Source: Rickettsiales bacterium UBA4270
Lineage (GTDB): Bacteria > Pseudomonadota > Alphaproteobacteria > Rickettsiales > Deianiraeaceae
NCBI GenBank assembly: GCA_002395105.1
Contig: DGWA01000006.1
Span: forward strand, 1-63,596
Direction: 5' to 3'
DNA: 63,596 bases
Made by a program: the position numbers and the translations under genes. Shown here one piece after another: positions 1-9,449 of the stretch. Below the pieces are notes generated by a model that saw only the letters and a list, made by a program, of their open reading frames with translations, was not told the DNA's origin and did no database searches. The stretch's first letter is position 1; each line of letters opens with the position of its first letter.

Positions 1-22
1 AACCAACTGAGCTACATTCGCC
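1..22 (-). tRNA. Partial tRNA, 5' end only (possibly tRNA-His)
   Basis: Read on the minus strand from position 22, the sequence starts GGCGAATG, then TA, GCTC and AGTTGGTT. This is the 5' half-acceptor, the D-stem and the start of the D-loop of a tRNA. GCTC falls in D-stem register only if one extra G precedes a 7-base acceptor strand (GCGAATG). An extra 5' G is the hallmark of tRNA-His. The anticodon lies outside the window, so the identity is only a suggestion. A promoter-like element sits just upstream. Confidence 0.75.
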
Positions 23-33
23 ATTATCGCTTA

Positions 34-61
34 AAAGTACAAATACTTTTTTTATTTGCAA
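34..61 (-). promoter_or_regulatory. Promoter candidate for the tRNA
   Basis: On the minus strand TTGCAA (56-61, preceded by C) is followed after 16 bases by TACTTT (34-39). The expected transcription start near 27 lies a few bases before the tRNA 5' end at 21-22. Position and spacing fit a sigma-70 promoter; the hexamers were matched by eye. Confidence 0.45.
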
Positions 62-81
62 GAATTGAAAAACATGATTTA

Positions 82-2661
82 TCATAATAATTCAGGAAAA
101 TCAATATCATTGTTTTCAACATCATTATTATTTTTATTGTTTACTGGAATTTCATCGCCATCCTTAAAGGCCTCAAAAATAATATCATCATACTTATCAT
201 TGTCAGTGGCTAATTTTCCAGTCAAACGATTGATTTTTACAAATTTTATATTCTCCGGAGTTTTAAAATCACTTATTATATATTTTTTAGGTAAATTAGC
301 TAAAATTTCACGATTTATTGATAATGCAAATTGAGAACCATAATTATTCGTTTCAACAGGAATATCATAACCAACATATGCAACCAAAATAATTTCTGGT
401 GACATAACAACATTCCATAAATCCTTTCCATCGTTAGATGTACCTGTTTTTGAAGCAATTGGTAATCCGATACTATTAAGCCCTTTTGATGTTCCATTTT
501 TTACAGCACCTTGCAATATACTTGCGACTTGAAATGCAACATCTGGTTTAAATAATTCATTTATTTTTTCATCTTCGTTAAAATCATTATTATTAGTATC
601 TTTAACTTCTTGCAAATCTTGATCGTATACTTCATTTTTATCATCATTGTTATTATCGTTTTTGTTAAAAAATATATCACATCTCGCGTTTACATCGCAG
701 TTGTTAAAATATATTTTATTAAAAATATTACCATTGCCTAAATCTTCTGTTGTTGTTCTTTCTGCATTACCAATACTAACATTTTTTACATAAGATATTA
801 AATACGGCAAAACTATCAACCCGTTATTTGCAAAAGCTGAATAAGCAACAGCGACATCCATAGGAGAACTCTCAACTGCTCCAAGAGCTATTGATAAATT
901 ATTTTCTGGATTTTTGTTTAGTCCTGAATCAATAATTTTTTGACGTATTTTTCTCAAACCAACAATATCGGCAATACGAATTGTAACTGTATTTTTTGAC
1001 TTCTCCAGACCTATTCTCAACGTGGTTGGACCATTTGTTTTTCTATTATCGTTTGCAGGATTCCAAGTCACTCCATCGCCTATATTAATAGATATATCTG
1101 TATCCATAAAAATTGACGTCGGAGAAAAACCATTCTCAAGAGCTACACCATAAACAAAAGGTTTAATTGTGGAACCAACTTGTCTAAAAGCTTGAACTGA
1201 ACGATTAAATGCACCTGCCAAATCAGCATATCCTCCGACCATCGCAAGCACTTCGCCTGTTTTTGGATTAATAGCTAAAACACTACCATTTATTTGCGGA
1301 AGCTGTTCTAAACTATAATAATTACTATCATCTGATTTTTTATCAACAACAATCACATCACCTACGTTCAATACATCGCTACATTTAGTAATTTTTTTTT
1401 CACTAATTTCTGTTTCACTGATTTTTTGTCTTGCCCATTGAAGATCGTCCAATAAAATAAAGCCAAAGCTATTATCTCGTAATCCTATTTTAACTTTATC
1501 GTCTTGCACTTCTATTACAACTGCTAAATTAAATCTATTTAAATTTTCTGGTTCATCTACCCCTCTTAATAACTCACTTGGTGTTTTATCTTTAACTTCA
1601 CCTTCATTAAACATCATTATCGGCCCGGTATAACCATGTTTTTTTGAGTAATCTTCAAGAGAATTATTTAGTGCCTTTTGTGCTATTCTTTGTAGTTCGC
1701 CGTCTATCGTTAATTTAACCTTGTATCCATCTTGAAGTAAACTATCTTTTGTTATGCCTATTTCCTTTGAAGATAATAAAGATTTTGCAAAAAAAGAAGG
1801 TGCGTAAAATGGATAATGATCGTTTTGTTTTTTTTTAACCACAAGCTCTGTCTTAGAGTATTGTTCGTACTGATCTTGCGTTATATAACCGTTTTCCATC
1901 ATCCTAGATAGCACCCAATTTCTACGCTCAATAGCCCTATTGTAGTTCCTGAATGGATTGATTACAGATGGAGCCTTAGGCATCCCTGCTAATAAAGCCA
2001 TTTCTGGTACAGTAAGTTGCGAAACAGATTTTCCAAAATATTCATCGCTTGCGCTTACAATTCCATAAGCTTGCATACCTAAATAAATATGGTTAAGATA
2101 TATCTCCATAATAGTATCCTTAGATAAAATTTTTGACAAACGATATGATAAAATAATTTCTTTTATCTTACGTGAGATAGTTCTTTCATTAGATAATAAA
2201 ATATTTTTCACAACCTGTTGCGTGATTGTCGAACCTCCATTTAGCCTTCGACCTCGGACAACTTTTATAACATCTCTTACAAAAGTTTTTGTCAAACTAT
2301 CTATGTCAAAACCAGGATTTGTATAGAATGTTTTATCTTCTGCTGAAATAAATGCATATACTAACATTTTAGGTACTTGGTTTATATTTATATGTGTTCT
2401 TTTCTCCGTTCCATACTCATAAATAAGTTCATCGTTTGCATCATAAAATTTACTTATTAAATACGGCTTATAATTAAAAACCTTTTCTAAACTTGGTAAT
2501 GATACAGAACAATAAAGTAAATACAATGCAAAAAATAAAATAACTAAAAACAGCGTTATTAAGGGTCTTTTTTTTATCAAAAACACAGGAAGTATAAATA
2601 CATATTTTATTTTTAAAATAAGCCGGGAAGCTAATTTAACGTATCTATATTTTATTCGCAT
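82..2661 (-). CDS. mrcA: Penicillin-binding protein 1A (class A PBP)
   Basis: Bifunctional peptidoglycan synthase of 859 residues that polymerises glycan strands and cross-links peptides on the periplasmic face of the inner membrane. A short cytoplasmic N-terminus and one membrane segment (about 34-52) precede a GT51 glycosyltransferase domain with SAEDKTFY (catalytic Glu108) and GGSTITQQ (142-149). An OB-like insert lies around 380-440. The transpeptidase domain has GSTIKPF (nucleophile Ser497), SKN (555-557) and KTGT (738-741). An Asn/Asp-rich stretch (about 665-700) interrupts the transpeptidase domain and looks like lineage-specific low complexity. Length is normal for PBP1A. It is the last gene of a minus-strand series before the tRNA. 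All catalytic motifs are intact, which implies a working peptidoglycan layer. Confidence 0.96.
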   Translation of the reverse strand: MRIKYRYVKLASRLILKIKYVFILPVFLIKKRPLITLFLVILFFALYLLYCSVSLPSLEKVFNYKPYLISKFYDANDELIYEYGTEKRTHININQVPKMLVYAFISAEDKTFYTNPGFDIDSLTKTFVRDVIKVVRGRRLNGGSTITQQVVKNILLSNERTISRKIKEIILSYRLSKILSKDTIMEIYLNHIYLGMQAYGIVSASDEYFGKSVSQLTVPEMALLAGMPKAPSVINPFRNYNRAIERRNWVLSRMMENGYITQDQYEQYSKTELVVKKKQNDHYPFYAPSFFAKSLLSSKEIGITKDSLLQDGYKVKLTIDGELQRIAQKALNNSLEDYSKKHGYTGPIMMFNEGEVKDKTPSELLRGVDEPENLNRFNLAVVIEVQDDKVKIGLRDNSFGFILLDDLQWARQKISETEISEKKITKCSDVLNVGDVIVVDKKSDDSNYYSLEQLPQINGSVLAINPKTGEVLAMVGGYADLAGAFNRSVQAFRQVGSTIKPFVYGVALENGFSPTSIFMDTDISINIGDGVTWNPANDNRKTNGPTTLRIGLEKSKNTVTIRIADIVGLRKIRQKIIDSGLNKNPENNLSIALGAVESSPMDVAVAYSAFANNGLIVLPYLISYVKNVSIGNAERTTTEDLGNGNIFNKIYFNNCDVNARCDIFFNKNDNNNDDKNEVYDQDLQEVKDTNNNDFNEDEKINELFKPDVAFQVASILQGAVKNGTSKGLNSIGLPIASKTGTSNDGKDLWNVVMSPEIILVAYVGYDIPVETNNYGSQFALSINREILANLPKKYIISDFKTPENIKFVKINRLTGKLATDNDKYDDIIFEAFKDGDEIPVNNKNNNDVENNDIDFPELL

Positions 2662-2770
2662 TTAATGGATAAAAAAATAAAAAATATAATTTGCAAATTT
2701 ATGTTTTAACATTGTATATTGCAAACCTTGATTTTTGATATTAAATTTATTAATTTTTTTTATAAATCTT

Positions 2771-3319
2771 TTATTTCCTGTCTAATTTATCGTTTGTTTT
2801 TTCTATATACTTTGCTTTTTTTGGAATTTTATTAATTCTACTATTGATTTCACTGAGAAGTAAATTACGTTGTTTTTTTGCTTCAATAAGATTTATGTTA
2901 AAATTGTCATTTATATGATTAACTATTTTTTCAAGTTTATTTATATCTTTTTTAAATAGAATTCTTGAATGTTTATCAAGACAATTACAAGCCTTTTTAT
3001 TTAAACAAAACTTTATTTTTTTCCTATTATTAACTCTAAAATTAGAAATTGTAAGATTTATAAAATTTCTATAATATACATCTGAGAAACATGATAAAAA
3101 CACATCTTTTATATCTATGAAACTTTCATACTTATATCCTTTATTTTTATTTATATTTAAATGTTCAGACAAATTCGGACTGTTATCACTACTTTTTGAT
3201 GGAAGAGCTACAACCGCATTACGGATCATTGACAAAATTAAATCTTGAAACGTAGAAAACATTTCTTCAAAAATTCTAATTTCACCTTGCGATAATGGAA
3301 TGTAATTCACAGTTGTCAT
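2771..3319 (-). CDS. Unknown 182-residue protein
   Basis: I do not recognise this protein. It has no signal peptide or membrane segment. It is rich in Lys, Asn and Ile, with a short Cys cluster (CLNKKACNC, around 105-113) and a C-terminal half that could form charged helices. Its ATG overlaps the stop of the upstream SPOR gene (TAATG), so the two are probably translationally coupled. mrcA follows 109 bases downstream on the same strand. That context suggests an envelope or division role, but this is guilt by association only. Confidence 0.6.
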   Translation of the reverse strand: MTTVNYIPLSQGEIRIFEEMFSTFQDLILSMIRNAVVALPSKSSDNSPNLSEHLNINKNKGYKYESFIDIKDVFLSCFSDVYYRNFINLTISNFRVNNRKKIKFCLNKKACNCLDKHSRILFKKDINKLEKIVNHINDNFNINLIEAKKQRNLLLSEINSRINKIPKKAKYIEKTNDKLDRK

Positions 3320-4083
3320 TAAGAATTTTTCTTAACAAAGCAGTTTATATTCAATTTTATAGATAACTTGTTTGCAAAATCCAAAGCATCTCGATATGTA
3401 TTAAATGGAGCAACCATTGTCCTATAAAATTGTCCTTTCGCAGATGAAGAAACAAAACAATGTTTAACACTGTCAAATTCTTTTATTTTTTTACATTGTT
3501 TTTCTGCAAGCTCTTTGCTTCTAAAAGCGCTCGTTTGAACTAAAAACTTACTATGAATATTCTTTTTATTGTTATCAATTCTATTAACATTTTTCTTTTT
3601 CACATTATTCTTTTTGTTATTCTTCATAGTAGAAATATTATTACGCGAAACAGGGACAACTTTCTTTACTTCAATTTTGTCAACATTAACATCGTCAACT
3701 TTATTGATTATGTCATTGTTCTTAACATTCACAACAGCTGAATTATTTTCATTTACAGAGTTGTTTTTTACATTTTCTTTTTTACTATCCTCAGTTTTAT
3801 TTGCACGCTTACCATCTATTTCATTTCTTTTTAACAAATCTCCAATCATATCATGACTGTTTGTTGCATTAATTTTAGCAATACTGCCATCAATTTTTAC
3901 AACTTCAACATCTGGAATACTATTTATTGAAACAAATTTTTGTTTATTCTCAACGGAAGCCTTTTTGTTAATTTTATTTTTTAAACTACTTGCAAACAAC
4001 AACGAAAGTAAAGCCATTATAACAGCTAATACACTTAATACATTTGAAATACTTTGTAAGAAAAATATTTTTTTTATCTTCAT
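3319..4083 (-). CDS. Membrane-anchored SPOR-domain protein
   Basis: About 254 residues when started at the ATG at 4083. An in-frame start 30 bases upstream would add ten residues ahead of the basic MKIKK leader and seems less likely. One membrane segment (about 15-35) is followed by a long Lys/Asn/Val-rich low-complexity linker and a C-terminal SPOR domain of about 75 residues beginning FLVQTSAFRSKELAE. SPOR domains bind denuded glycan strands at division sites, so a septal role near PBP1A is plausible. The layout (N-in, membrane pass, disordered linker, SPOR) matches FtsN-like proteins, but there is no further sequence support for calling it ftsN. Confidence 0.85.
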   Translation of the reverse strand: MKIKKIFFLQSISNVLSVLAVIMALLSLLFASSLKNKINKKASVENKQKFVSINSIPDVEVVKIDGSIAKINATNSHDMIGDLLKRNEIDGKRANKTEDSKKENVKNNSVNENNSAVVNVKNNDIINKVDDVNVDKIEVKKVVPVSRNNISTMKNNKKNNVKKKNVNRIDNNKKNIHSKFLVQTSAFRSKELAEKQCKKIKEFDSVKHCFVSSSAKGQFYRTMVAPFNTYRDALDFANKLSIKLNINCFVKKNS

Positions 4084-4098
4084 AAAATAATAAAAACA

Positions 4099-4123
4099 AC
4101 TCAATTGAGTCAATTTGACTCAA
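4099..4123. repeat. Nested palindromes upstream of the SPOR gene
   Basis: The interval holds a 12-base palindrome ACTCAATTGAGT (4099-4110) overlapping a second dyad, TTGAGTCAA and TTGACTCAA, separated by one base (4105-4123). Both sit in the 62-base gap between rimM and the proposed SPOR start. A CTTGCTTTTTATTTTTAA element like other promoter starts in this window lies just upstream on the minus strand. It could be an operator or an RNA hairpin; the sequence alone does not decide. Confidence 0.5.
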
Positions 4124-4145
4124 TTAAAAATAAAAAGCAAGTATT

Positions 4146-4634
4146 TTATAACTTATTTTTTATCACAATACTCTTATTTTTTTTATCCATGCTAATAATC
4201 GTATCTTTATTGCAAAAATAAAACTCATATTTTTTGTTCTTTTTTTCTATTTTAATCAAATCTCCAGAACCGTAATCACCAAAATCAACAACTTTACCGT
4301 ATTTTTCGTTATAACCTTGAATAAAAACATCAAAATTAAGTAACAATTCCGGATTTATATAATCACAATTGTCGTCATCTAACTCAACAAAAATTTCATG
4401 TTTAATTATTCTTTCAGTTTCATCTATTTTAGAAATTCCTTCAACTGTGCATAAAAATGATTTTCCTGTAAAAGCAAAAATCTTGATCGACAAGACATCT
4501 TGTGTTTTGTTATCAAGTTTAATTTGAGTTTCTGATATATATTTTTCAAACTCACTTTTTGAAACTAATGGCAAAACCTTAACTTTTCCATCAAGCCCAT
4601 GCGTGTAACTAATATAACCAATCGCTTTTTTCAT
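4146..4634 (-). CDS. rimM: 16S rRNA processing protein RimM
   Basis: Ribosome maturation factor of 162 residues that acts on the 30S head through protein S19. The N-terminal RimM barrel shows the family start IGYISYTHGLDGKVKVLPL (residues 5-23) and the later VEGISKIDETERIIKHEIFV segment. The C-terminal PRC-barrel half contains YGKVVDFGDYGSGDLIKI. The C-terminal part is short and diverged, but the domain order and length are normal. It follows fabF by 15 bases on the same strand. The usual neighbours trmD, rpsP and rplS are absent. Confidence 0.9.
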   Translation of the reverse strand: MKKAIGYISYTHGLDGKVKVLPLVSKSEFEKYISETQIKLDNKTQDVLSIKIFAFTGKSFLCTVEGISKIDETERIIKHEIFVELDDDNCDYINPELLLNFDVFIQGYNEKYGKVVDFGDYGSGDLIKIEKKNKKYEFYFCNKDTIISMDKKNKSIVIKNKL

Positions 4635-4649
4635 TCTTTTAGCTTAAAA

Positions 4650-5909
4650 TTAACCACAATATCTTTTGAAAATTAAACATCCATTTGTTCCGCCAAAACC
4701 AAATGAATTCGACATTGTATAATTTATATCACTCTTTATGGATTTTTTAATTATATTCATGCTATCACAATTTTCATCTAAATTTTCTATATTTGCACTA
4801 GGAATTAAAGTTTGCATTTCAATAGATTTTGCACATAACATTGCTTCTAAAGCGCCAGAAGCGCCAAGTAAATGTCCGGTAACTGATTTACTCGACGATA
4901 TCGCAACATTAAATGAATGTTCTCCAAATGTTTTTTTTATTGCGCTTATTTCGGCTATATCGCCAAGTGGCGTCGAGGTTCCGTGAAGATTTATATAATC
5001 AATTTCCTCTTTTTTTATACAAGCATCTTCTATTGCATTATTCATAGCAATGCTAGCACCAAGACCTTCTTGATTTGGTAATGTTATATGAAAAGCATCG
5101 CAACTTGCGCCATACCCAACAATCTCACAATATATTTTTGCATTTCTCTCTTTAGCATGTTCAAGTTCTTCAAGGACTAAAACAACAGAACCTTCACCCA
5201 TAACAAATCCATCTCTATCTTTATCCAAAGCTCTACTCGCTGCAGATGGCTTGTCATTATATTTTGTTGATAAAGCATTCATTGCATCAAAACCACCAAT
5301 ACCAAGCTCACAGACAGCCATTTCAGATCCACCAGCAAGACAACCATCTAATTTCCCATTTCTAATATTATTAAATGCCTCTCCTATTGCGTACGTACTT
5401 GAAGCACAAGCTGATACATGAGATACACTAGCTCCTTGTAAACCAAATTTTATCGCAACATTTCCGGAACACATATTTATTAAACTTGATGTTAAGAAGA
5501 ATGGAGAGATTTTTCGATTACCTCTTTCGAGCAATGTTTTTGCTGTGTTTTGAATTGTTTTTATTCCACCAATTCCTGAAGCAATAAATGTTCCAAATTT
5601 TGTTTTATCGAATTTTTTATCATCAAGTAAACCACAATCTTTCATCGCGTTATAACTTGCTATTATTGCAATATATTCAACATCATCAAGATGATGACAA
5701 TCTTTTTGTGAAACTAAAAAATCATATTTTTGATATAACTCATCCGTTATATAAACTCCAGCGCATACTTGGCTTTTATAATCCGAAACATCAAACTTTT
5801 CATTCTTCTTTATCCAAGAAGAACAATTGATTACATCAGACCACGCTGTAGATACATTATCACCACAAGGCAACATTGCACCGCAACCTGTAATTACAAC
5901 TCTCCTCAT
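4650..5909 (-). CDS. fabF: 3-oxoacyl-ACP synthase II (FabF)
   Basis: Condensing enzyme of 419 residues that elongates acyl-ACP with malonyl-ACP in type II fatty-acid synthesis. The catalytic triad is visible: Cys168 in VSACASSTYAIGEA, His309 in NLHGTSTPLGD and His346 in KSVTGHLLGASGALEA, with the conserved Lys341. The C-terminal NSFGFGGTNG loop is intact. Length matches the family. It lies 26 bases downstream of acpP, the usual alphaproteobacterial order, although rimM follows it instead of mltG. Confidence 0.97.
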   Translation of the reverse strand: MRRVVITGCGAMLPCGDNVSTAWSDVINCSSWIKKNEKFDVSDYKSQVCAGVYITDELYQKYDFLVSQKDCHHLDDVEYIAIIASYNAMKDCGLLDDKKFDKTKFGTFIASGIGGIKTIQNTAKTLLERGNRKISPFFLTSSLINMCSGNVAIKFGLQGASVSHVSACASSTYAIGEAFNNIRNGKLDGCLAGGSEMAVCELGIGGFDAMNALSTKYNDKPSAASRALDKDRDGFVMGEGSVVLVLEELEHAKERNAKIYCEIVGYGASCDAFHITLPNQEGLGASIAMNNAIEDACIKKEEIDYINLHGTSTPLGDIAEISAIKKTFGEHSFNVAISSSKSVTGHLLGASGALEAMLCAKSIEMQTLIPSANIENLDENCDSMNIIKKSIKSDINYTMSNSFGFGGTNGCLIFKRYCG

Positions 5910-5935
5910 CTTTTAAAGATAAAACAATACATGTT

Positions 5936-6169
5936 TTATTTATGTGAGTCGATATAAGAAACGACATCTCTAACTGTCTTGATATTTTCAGCATCTTCGT
6001 CTGGTATTTCAATATCAAATTCTTCCTCTAAAGCCATGATTAATTCAACTGTATCCAAACTATCTGCACGTAGATCGCCAATAAACGAACTATCTAAAGC
6101 AACTATATCTGCTTCAACTCCGAGTTGTTTAATAACAACCGCCTTTACTCTATCGAAAGTATCACTCAT
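5936..6169 (-). CDS. acpP: Acyl carrier protein
   Basis: Acidic carrier protein of 77 residues that holds growing acyl chains on a 4'-phosphopantetheine arm. Ser37 in DSLDTVELIMALEEEF is the attachment site. The residue three places before the DSL motif is Arg (DLRADSLD) where most bacterial ACPs have Gly. This is unusual but outside the attachment residue. The gene has its own good promoter candidate (TTGCAT, 18 bases, TATAAT) and leads into fabF. Confidence 0.97.
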   Translation of the reverse strand: MSDTFDRVKAVVIKQLGVEADIVALDSSFIGDLRADSLDTVELIMALEEEFDIEIPDEDAENIKTVRDVVSYIDSHK

Positions 6170-6192
6170 ATTAAAAACAAATAAATCTTTGT

Positions 6193-6222
6193 ATTATAAT
6201 AGATATTAAAAATAAAATGCAA
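6193..6222 (-). promoter_or_regulatory. Promoter candidate for acpP-fabF
   Basis: On the minus strand TTGCAT (6217-6222) and a perfect TATAAT (6193-6198) are 18 bases apart. They lie in the 59-base gap between folD and acpP and leave a leader of roughly 15-20 bases before the acpP ATG. This is the clearest sigma-70-like promoter in the window. Confidence 0.65.
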
Positions 6223-6228
6223 GTTATT

Positions 6229-7158
6229 TTACTTTTCAGATAATTTTTTTCTAAAAAACGCAATGTAGGAGTTTAACATTAATGAAGTAATTGTCATTGG
6301 ACCTATGCCTTTCGGAACGGGTGTAATTTTGTTAGTTTTTGATAATTTATGAAAGTCTAAATCACCAACTATGCCATTGTTTTTATTTGCACGAATACCG
6401 ACATCAATCAATATTGCATCTTTTTTTATATTTTTTAAATTTATATTTTTTTGTTCTTTACCTGTTGCGGAAACTATAATATCTGCATTTTTTATCACGT
6501 GTAAATAATCTTTACTCTTACTATGGAGAGTTGTCGTTGTCGCTCCGCTTTGCAATAACAATCTCGCCATCGGTTTAGAGACCAAATTTGAATTTCCAAA
6601 AATTACTGCATTTTTTCCTTTAATATGATTTCTTAAAGTCCTACTAATTACATGCAAACATCCTAATGGAGTGCAAGGAATATATGGGATTTTATCTCCA
6701 AGAAAACTTACTTTTTTAATAAAATCTTCATACGTTTTTAAAAATTCATCAATTGTATAAGGTGTCTCTTTAAATGAATGCAAAAGCCCGATATTTAAAG
6801 GATGAAGACCATCTAAATCTTTTTTAGGATCAATTTCTCTTAAAATATTATCTTTTGATATTTTATCTGGTAAAGGAAGTTGAACAATAATGCCATCAAT
6901 AAAATTTTGTTTATTTAATTCCCTTATTTTTTCACACAAAACAGATTCAGATATTGAAGCAGAAAATCTAACAACATCTACTTTTATACCCAATGTATTC
7001 GCAACTTTTACTTTATTTCTTACATATATCTCGCTAGCTGGATTATTTCCAACCATTACAACTGCAATATTTGGTTGTATATTGAATTTATTGATTAAAT
7101 CATGCAATCTTTCTCTGATTTCATCAGAATATTTAATACAATCTATTGTGTTTTCCAT
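6229..7158 (-). CDS. folD: Bifunctional methylene-THF dehydrogenase/cyclohydrolase
   Basis: One-carbon enzyme that interconverts 5,10-methylene-THF and 10-formyl-THF using NADP. I start it at the ATG at 7158 (309 residues). A start 42 bases upstream would add a hydrophobic 14-residue leader that the family lacks. Family marks are YVRNKVKVANTLGI with the catalytic Lys, QLPLPDKIS, DPKKDLDGLHPLNIG, PCTPLGCL, the dinucleotide-binding NSNLVSKPMARLLL and PVPKGIGPMTITSLM. The last motif has Lys where most homologues have a second Gly (GGVGPMT). The gene is co-directional with acpP. Confidence 0.94.
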   Translation of the reverse strand: MENTIDCIKYSDEIRERLHDLINKFNIQPNIAVVMVGNNPASEIYVRNKVKVANTLGIKVDVVRFSASISESVLCEKIRELNKQNFIDGIIVQLPLPDKISKDNILREIDPKKDLDGLHPLNIGLLHSFKETPYTIDEFLKTYEDFIKKVSFLGDKIPYIPCTPLGCLHVISRTLRNHIKGKNAVIFGNSNLVSKPMARLLLQSGATTTTLHSKSKDYLHVIKNADIIVSATGKEQKNINLKNIKKDAILIDVGIRANKNNGIVGDLDFHKLSKTNKITPVPKGIGPMTITSLMLNSYIAFFRKKLSEK

Positions 7159-7201
7159 GAAAAATAAGTATTTAAATAAAAAACAAAATATATAAAGCAA
7201 T

Positions 7202-9433
7202 TTATTTTTTAGTTGTTGATATGTATTCTATCAAACCTTCAAGATTTTGTTCTCCAAGATTTTTTTGAAAAGAACTTTTACAATAAAATGGAGTGATTTC
7301 CTTGATGCTATCGTTTTTAACCTCAACTACACAAATAACAAGATTTTGCGCATATAGTACATTACCTTTAAAATACTCTTCATATGCTTTTTTCAGCATA
7401 TCTGTTTTGTCTTCATCAATATCATTGTCGCCACTTCCCTTGACTTCAAGATATAAATAATATCCATTATTAAACTTTATTACAAAATCAAAATAACTTT
7501 TATGTTCTTGTTTAAAATCATCATAGTATTTTCCATAAATATTTCCAGTTCGTTGATTTTTGCACCATAATTTCACTTTTTGATTGTCTTTAATAAAATT
7601 CCAGACAAAAGCTTCGTTTGAACTATCAAGTATTTGCTCTAATTCGTTTTTTCCGTTTTTCTTGATTTCAAACATATACTTGTTGTCAATTTCTTTTCCA
7701 TCTTTATTTTTATCACAAATTTGAGTATAAATATTCGGTTTTACAAATTCTTCTTTGAACTCATATTCAACCTTTTGCGGTAATGATTTTGAATATATTT
7801 TCCTAATATCATTTAAGTAATTATTCAACAAAATCAACAACAAACTTTCATATTTTATATTTTTGTTAAAACAAAGTTGATATTGTTTTTTTACACTTTC
7901 TATAACTAATTTTTCTTTATCATCAGAAAGATTGTTTAATTTTGCTTTCAATACTTTTAATAAAGTTATATTATCTCTTATATCAATTCTGTCTTTTGTA
8001 TTTTTATAATAGTATTTATTCGTTTTTTCATCAATTTTAAACAACTCACTTTTTTGTTGCGAAATTGCATTGCGTTCTTGTGTTAAAAGATTTTTCACTT
8101 CTTCATCAATGATTTTTTTATCAGGTTCAAAACCATCTTTTGCTTTGTTTTTTAATCTTATAACCAACATCAGTTCATTTTCAAATTTTTTTTTAACTTT
8201 ATATTCATAAATCGTGAAATTCTCTAATGCTTTTTTCTCATTTGTGTGAATGTAGTATTTCATCGTTGTTTTATTGTGTTCTAAATTTGGATATGGATTT
8301 CTTTTAATTCTACCTATTGTTTGAATACTTAAAGCGGTGGAGCATACATTTCTTAATTGAACCAACATACAAGCACGAGGAATATCCCAACCAGTTGCGG
8401 GACCAATTTTGAAGATTATTGCGTCTGTTGTATCATTATTTCTTGTGATTTTTTCAAGTGTAAAGTTATCATTATCAATATTACTACTTTCCTTGTTGTC
8501 ATTTCCAAAATACTGAACCCAACTCAATCCTGCATTCGAAAGTTTTGTTTTTATCATTTTCAATGTATTTTCAAAAGTTTCTTGTCGTTCTATGTTAGTT
8601 TTACTCTCATCATCAACTTGTATCAACATTGCAGGTCTTATAAAAACACCATTTTTTTCAAGTTCTTTATATTCTTTTTGCACATCTTTAAAAGTTTTTA
8701 TTGACTTATCAAGCAAGTTTTCATCAGTATATTCCTCCTCATTTTTAACCTGCGGATCGTTCTTAATAAGCCACTTGTTTTCGTTTTGCATTCTGTTATT
8801 CAAATCTTTCTCCGTCAATTCAACTCTGTTTATACTACTATCTTTTTTATCAAAAGTTGCAGTCATTCTTAAAATATAATCCGCATTGTCGTGCATCAAT
8901 TTCTCAAAATTCTTGTCAACTCCATCACCTTTGCCCCCAATGTGTGCCTCATCTCTAATATAAACAATCTTATATCCTTGCTGTTTTGCTTCGTGTATAA
9001 AATCTTCAATAACCTTTTGCTCTGTATAAATCCTGCCTTTTCCAAATGTTGCCTTGCCGAAGATATAAACCTTATTTCTAACTAACTTGATTTTTGCATC
9101 ACTATCACTCCTTTTTGCCGACTTACTTGCCGATGGACTTTCAATATATTCAACTTCAAAATCACTATAATCTAAATCTGCCTTGTATTCATTTATCTTT
9201 CTTTCAAATTGCTCTGGAAGCCCACTTGATGATATTGTTGCAATTATAAATATAAAACTCTCACCTTGATTGTCATTTATCATTTTACTTATTACCGCAC
9301 TTGCCATCAATGTTTTTCCGCTTCCTGTTGGAGCTTTAAAATCAACTTTTACCTGTTCTCCGTTATTTTGATTATTTTGAAAACAATAACAAATCTCATC
9401 AACTTTGTCCTTTTGTAATTTTATTAGCATCAT
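7202..9433 (-). CDS. res: Type III restriction endonuclease subunit Res
   Basis: Helicase-nuclease subunit (743 residues) of a type III restriction system. It needs its partner methyltransferase for site recognition. The superfamily 2 helicase core starts close to the N-terminus with Walker A APTGSGKT (34-41), DEAH (161-164), the MTATF motif, GWDIPRA (348-354) and the arginine-finger segment QTIGRIKRNP (371-380). The C-terminus carries a PD-(D/E)XK nuclease signature: Asp649 in YFDFVIKF, then Glu663 and Lys665 in YLEVKG. It is shorter than EcoP1-type Res (about 970) but all active motifs are present. It starts 16 bases after mod and ends 43 bases before the folD start. Confidence 0.92.
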   Translation of the reverse strand: MMLIKLQKDKVDEICYCFQNNQNNGEQVKVDFKAPTGSGKTLMASAVISKMINDNQGESFIFIIATISSSGLPEQFERKINEYKADLDYSDFEVEYIESPSASKSAKRSDSDAKIKLVRNKVYIFGKATFGKGRIYTEQKVIEDFIHEAKQQGYKIVYIRDEAHIGGKGDGVDKNFEKLMHDNADYILRMTATFDKKDSSINRVELTEKDLNNRMQNENKWLIKNDPQVKNEEEYTDENLLDKSIKTFKDVQKEYKELEKNGVFIRPAMLIQVDDESKTNIERQETFENTLKMIKTKLSNAGLSWVQYFGNDNKESSNIDNDNFTLEKITRNNDTTDAIIFKIGPATGWDIPRACMLVQLRNVCSTALSIQTIGRIKRNPYPNLEHNKTTMKYYIHTNEKKALENFTIYEYKVKKKFENELMLVIRLKNKAKDGFEPDKKIIDEEVKNLLTQERNAISQQKSELFKIDEKTNKYYYKNTKDRIDIRDNITLLKVLKAKLNNLSDDKEKLVIESVKKQYQLCFNKNIKYESLLLILLNNYLNDIRKIYSKSLPQKVEYEFKEEFVKPNIYTQICDKNKDGKEIDNKYMFEIKKNGKNELEQILDSSNEAFVWNFIKDNQKVKLWCKNQRTGNIYGKYYDDFKQEHKSYFDFVIKFNNGYYLYLEVKGSGDNDIDEDKTDMLKKAYEEYFKGNVLYAQNLVICVVEVKNDSIKEITPFYCKSSFQKNLGEQNLEGLIEYISTTKK

Positions 9434-9449
9434 ACATCAACTTTTAATA

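Noticed and set aside
3553..3856. Hydrophobic open frames antisense to the SPOR gene
   Set aside because: They mirror the Lys/Asn-rich linker of the sense gene and have no family features.
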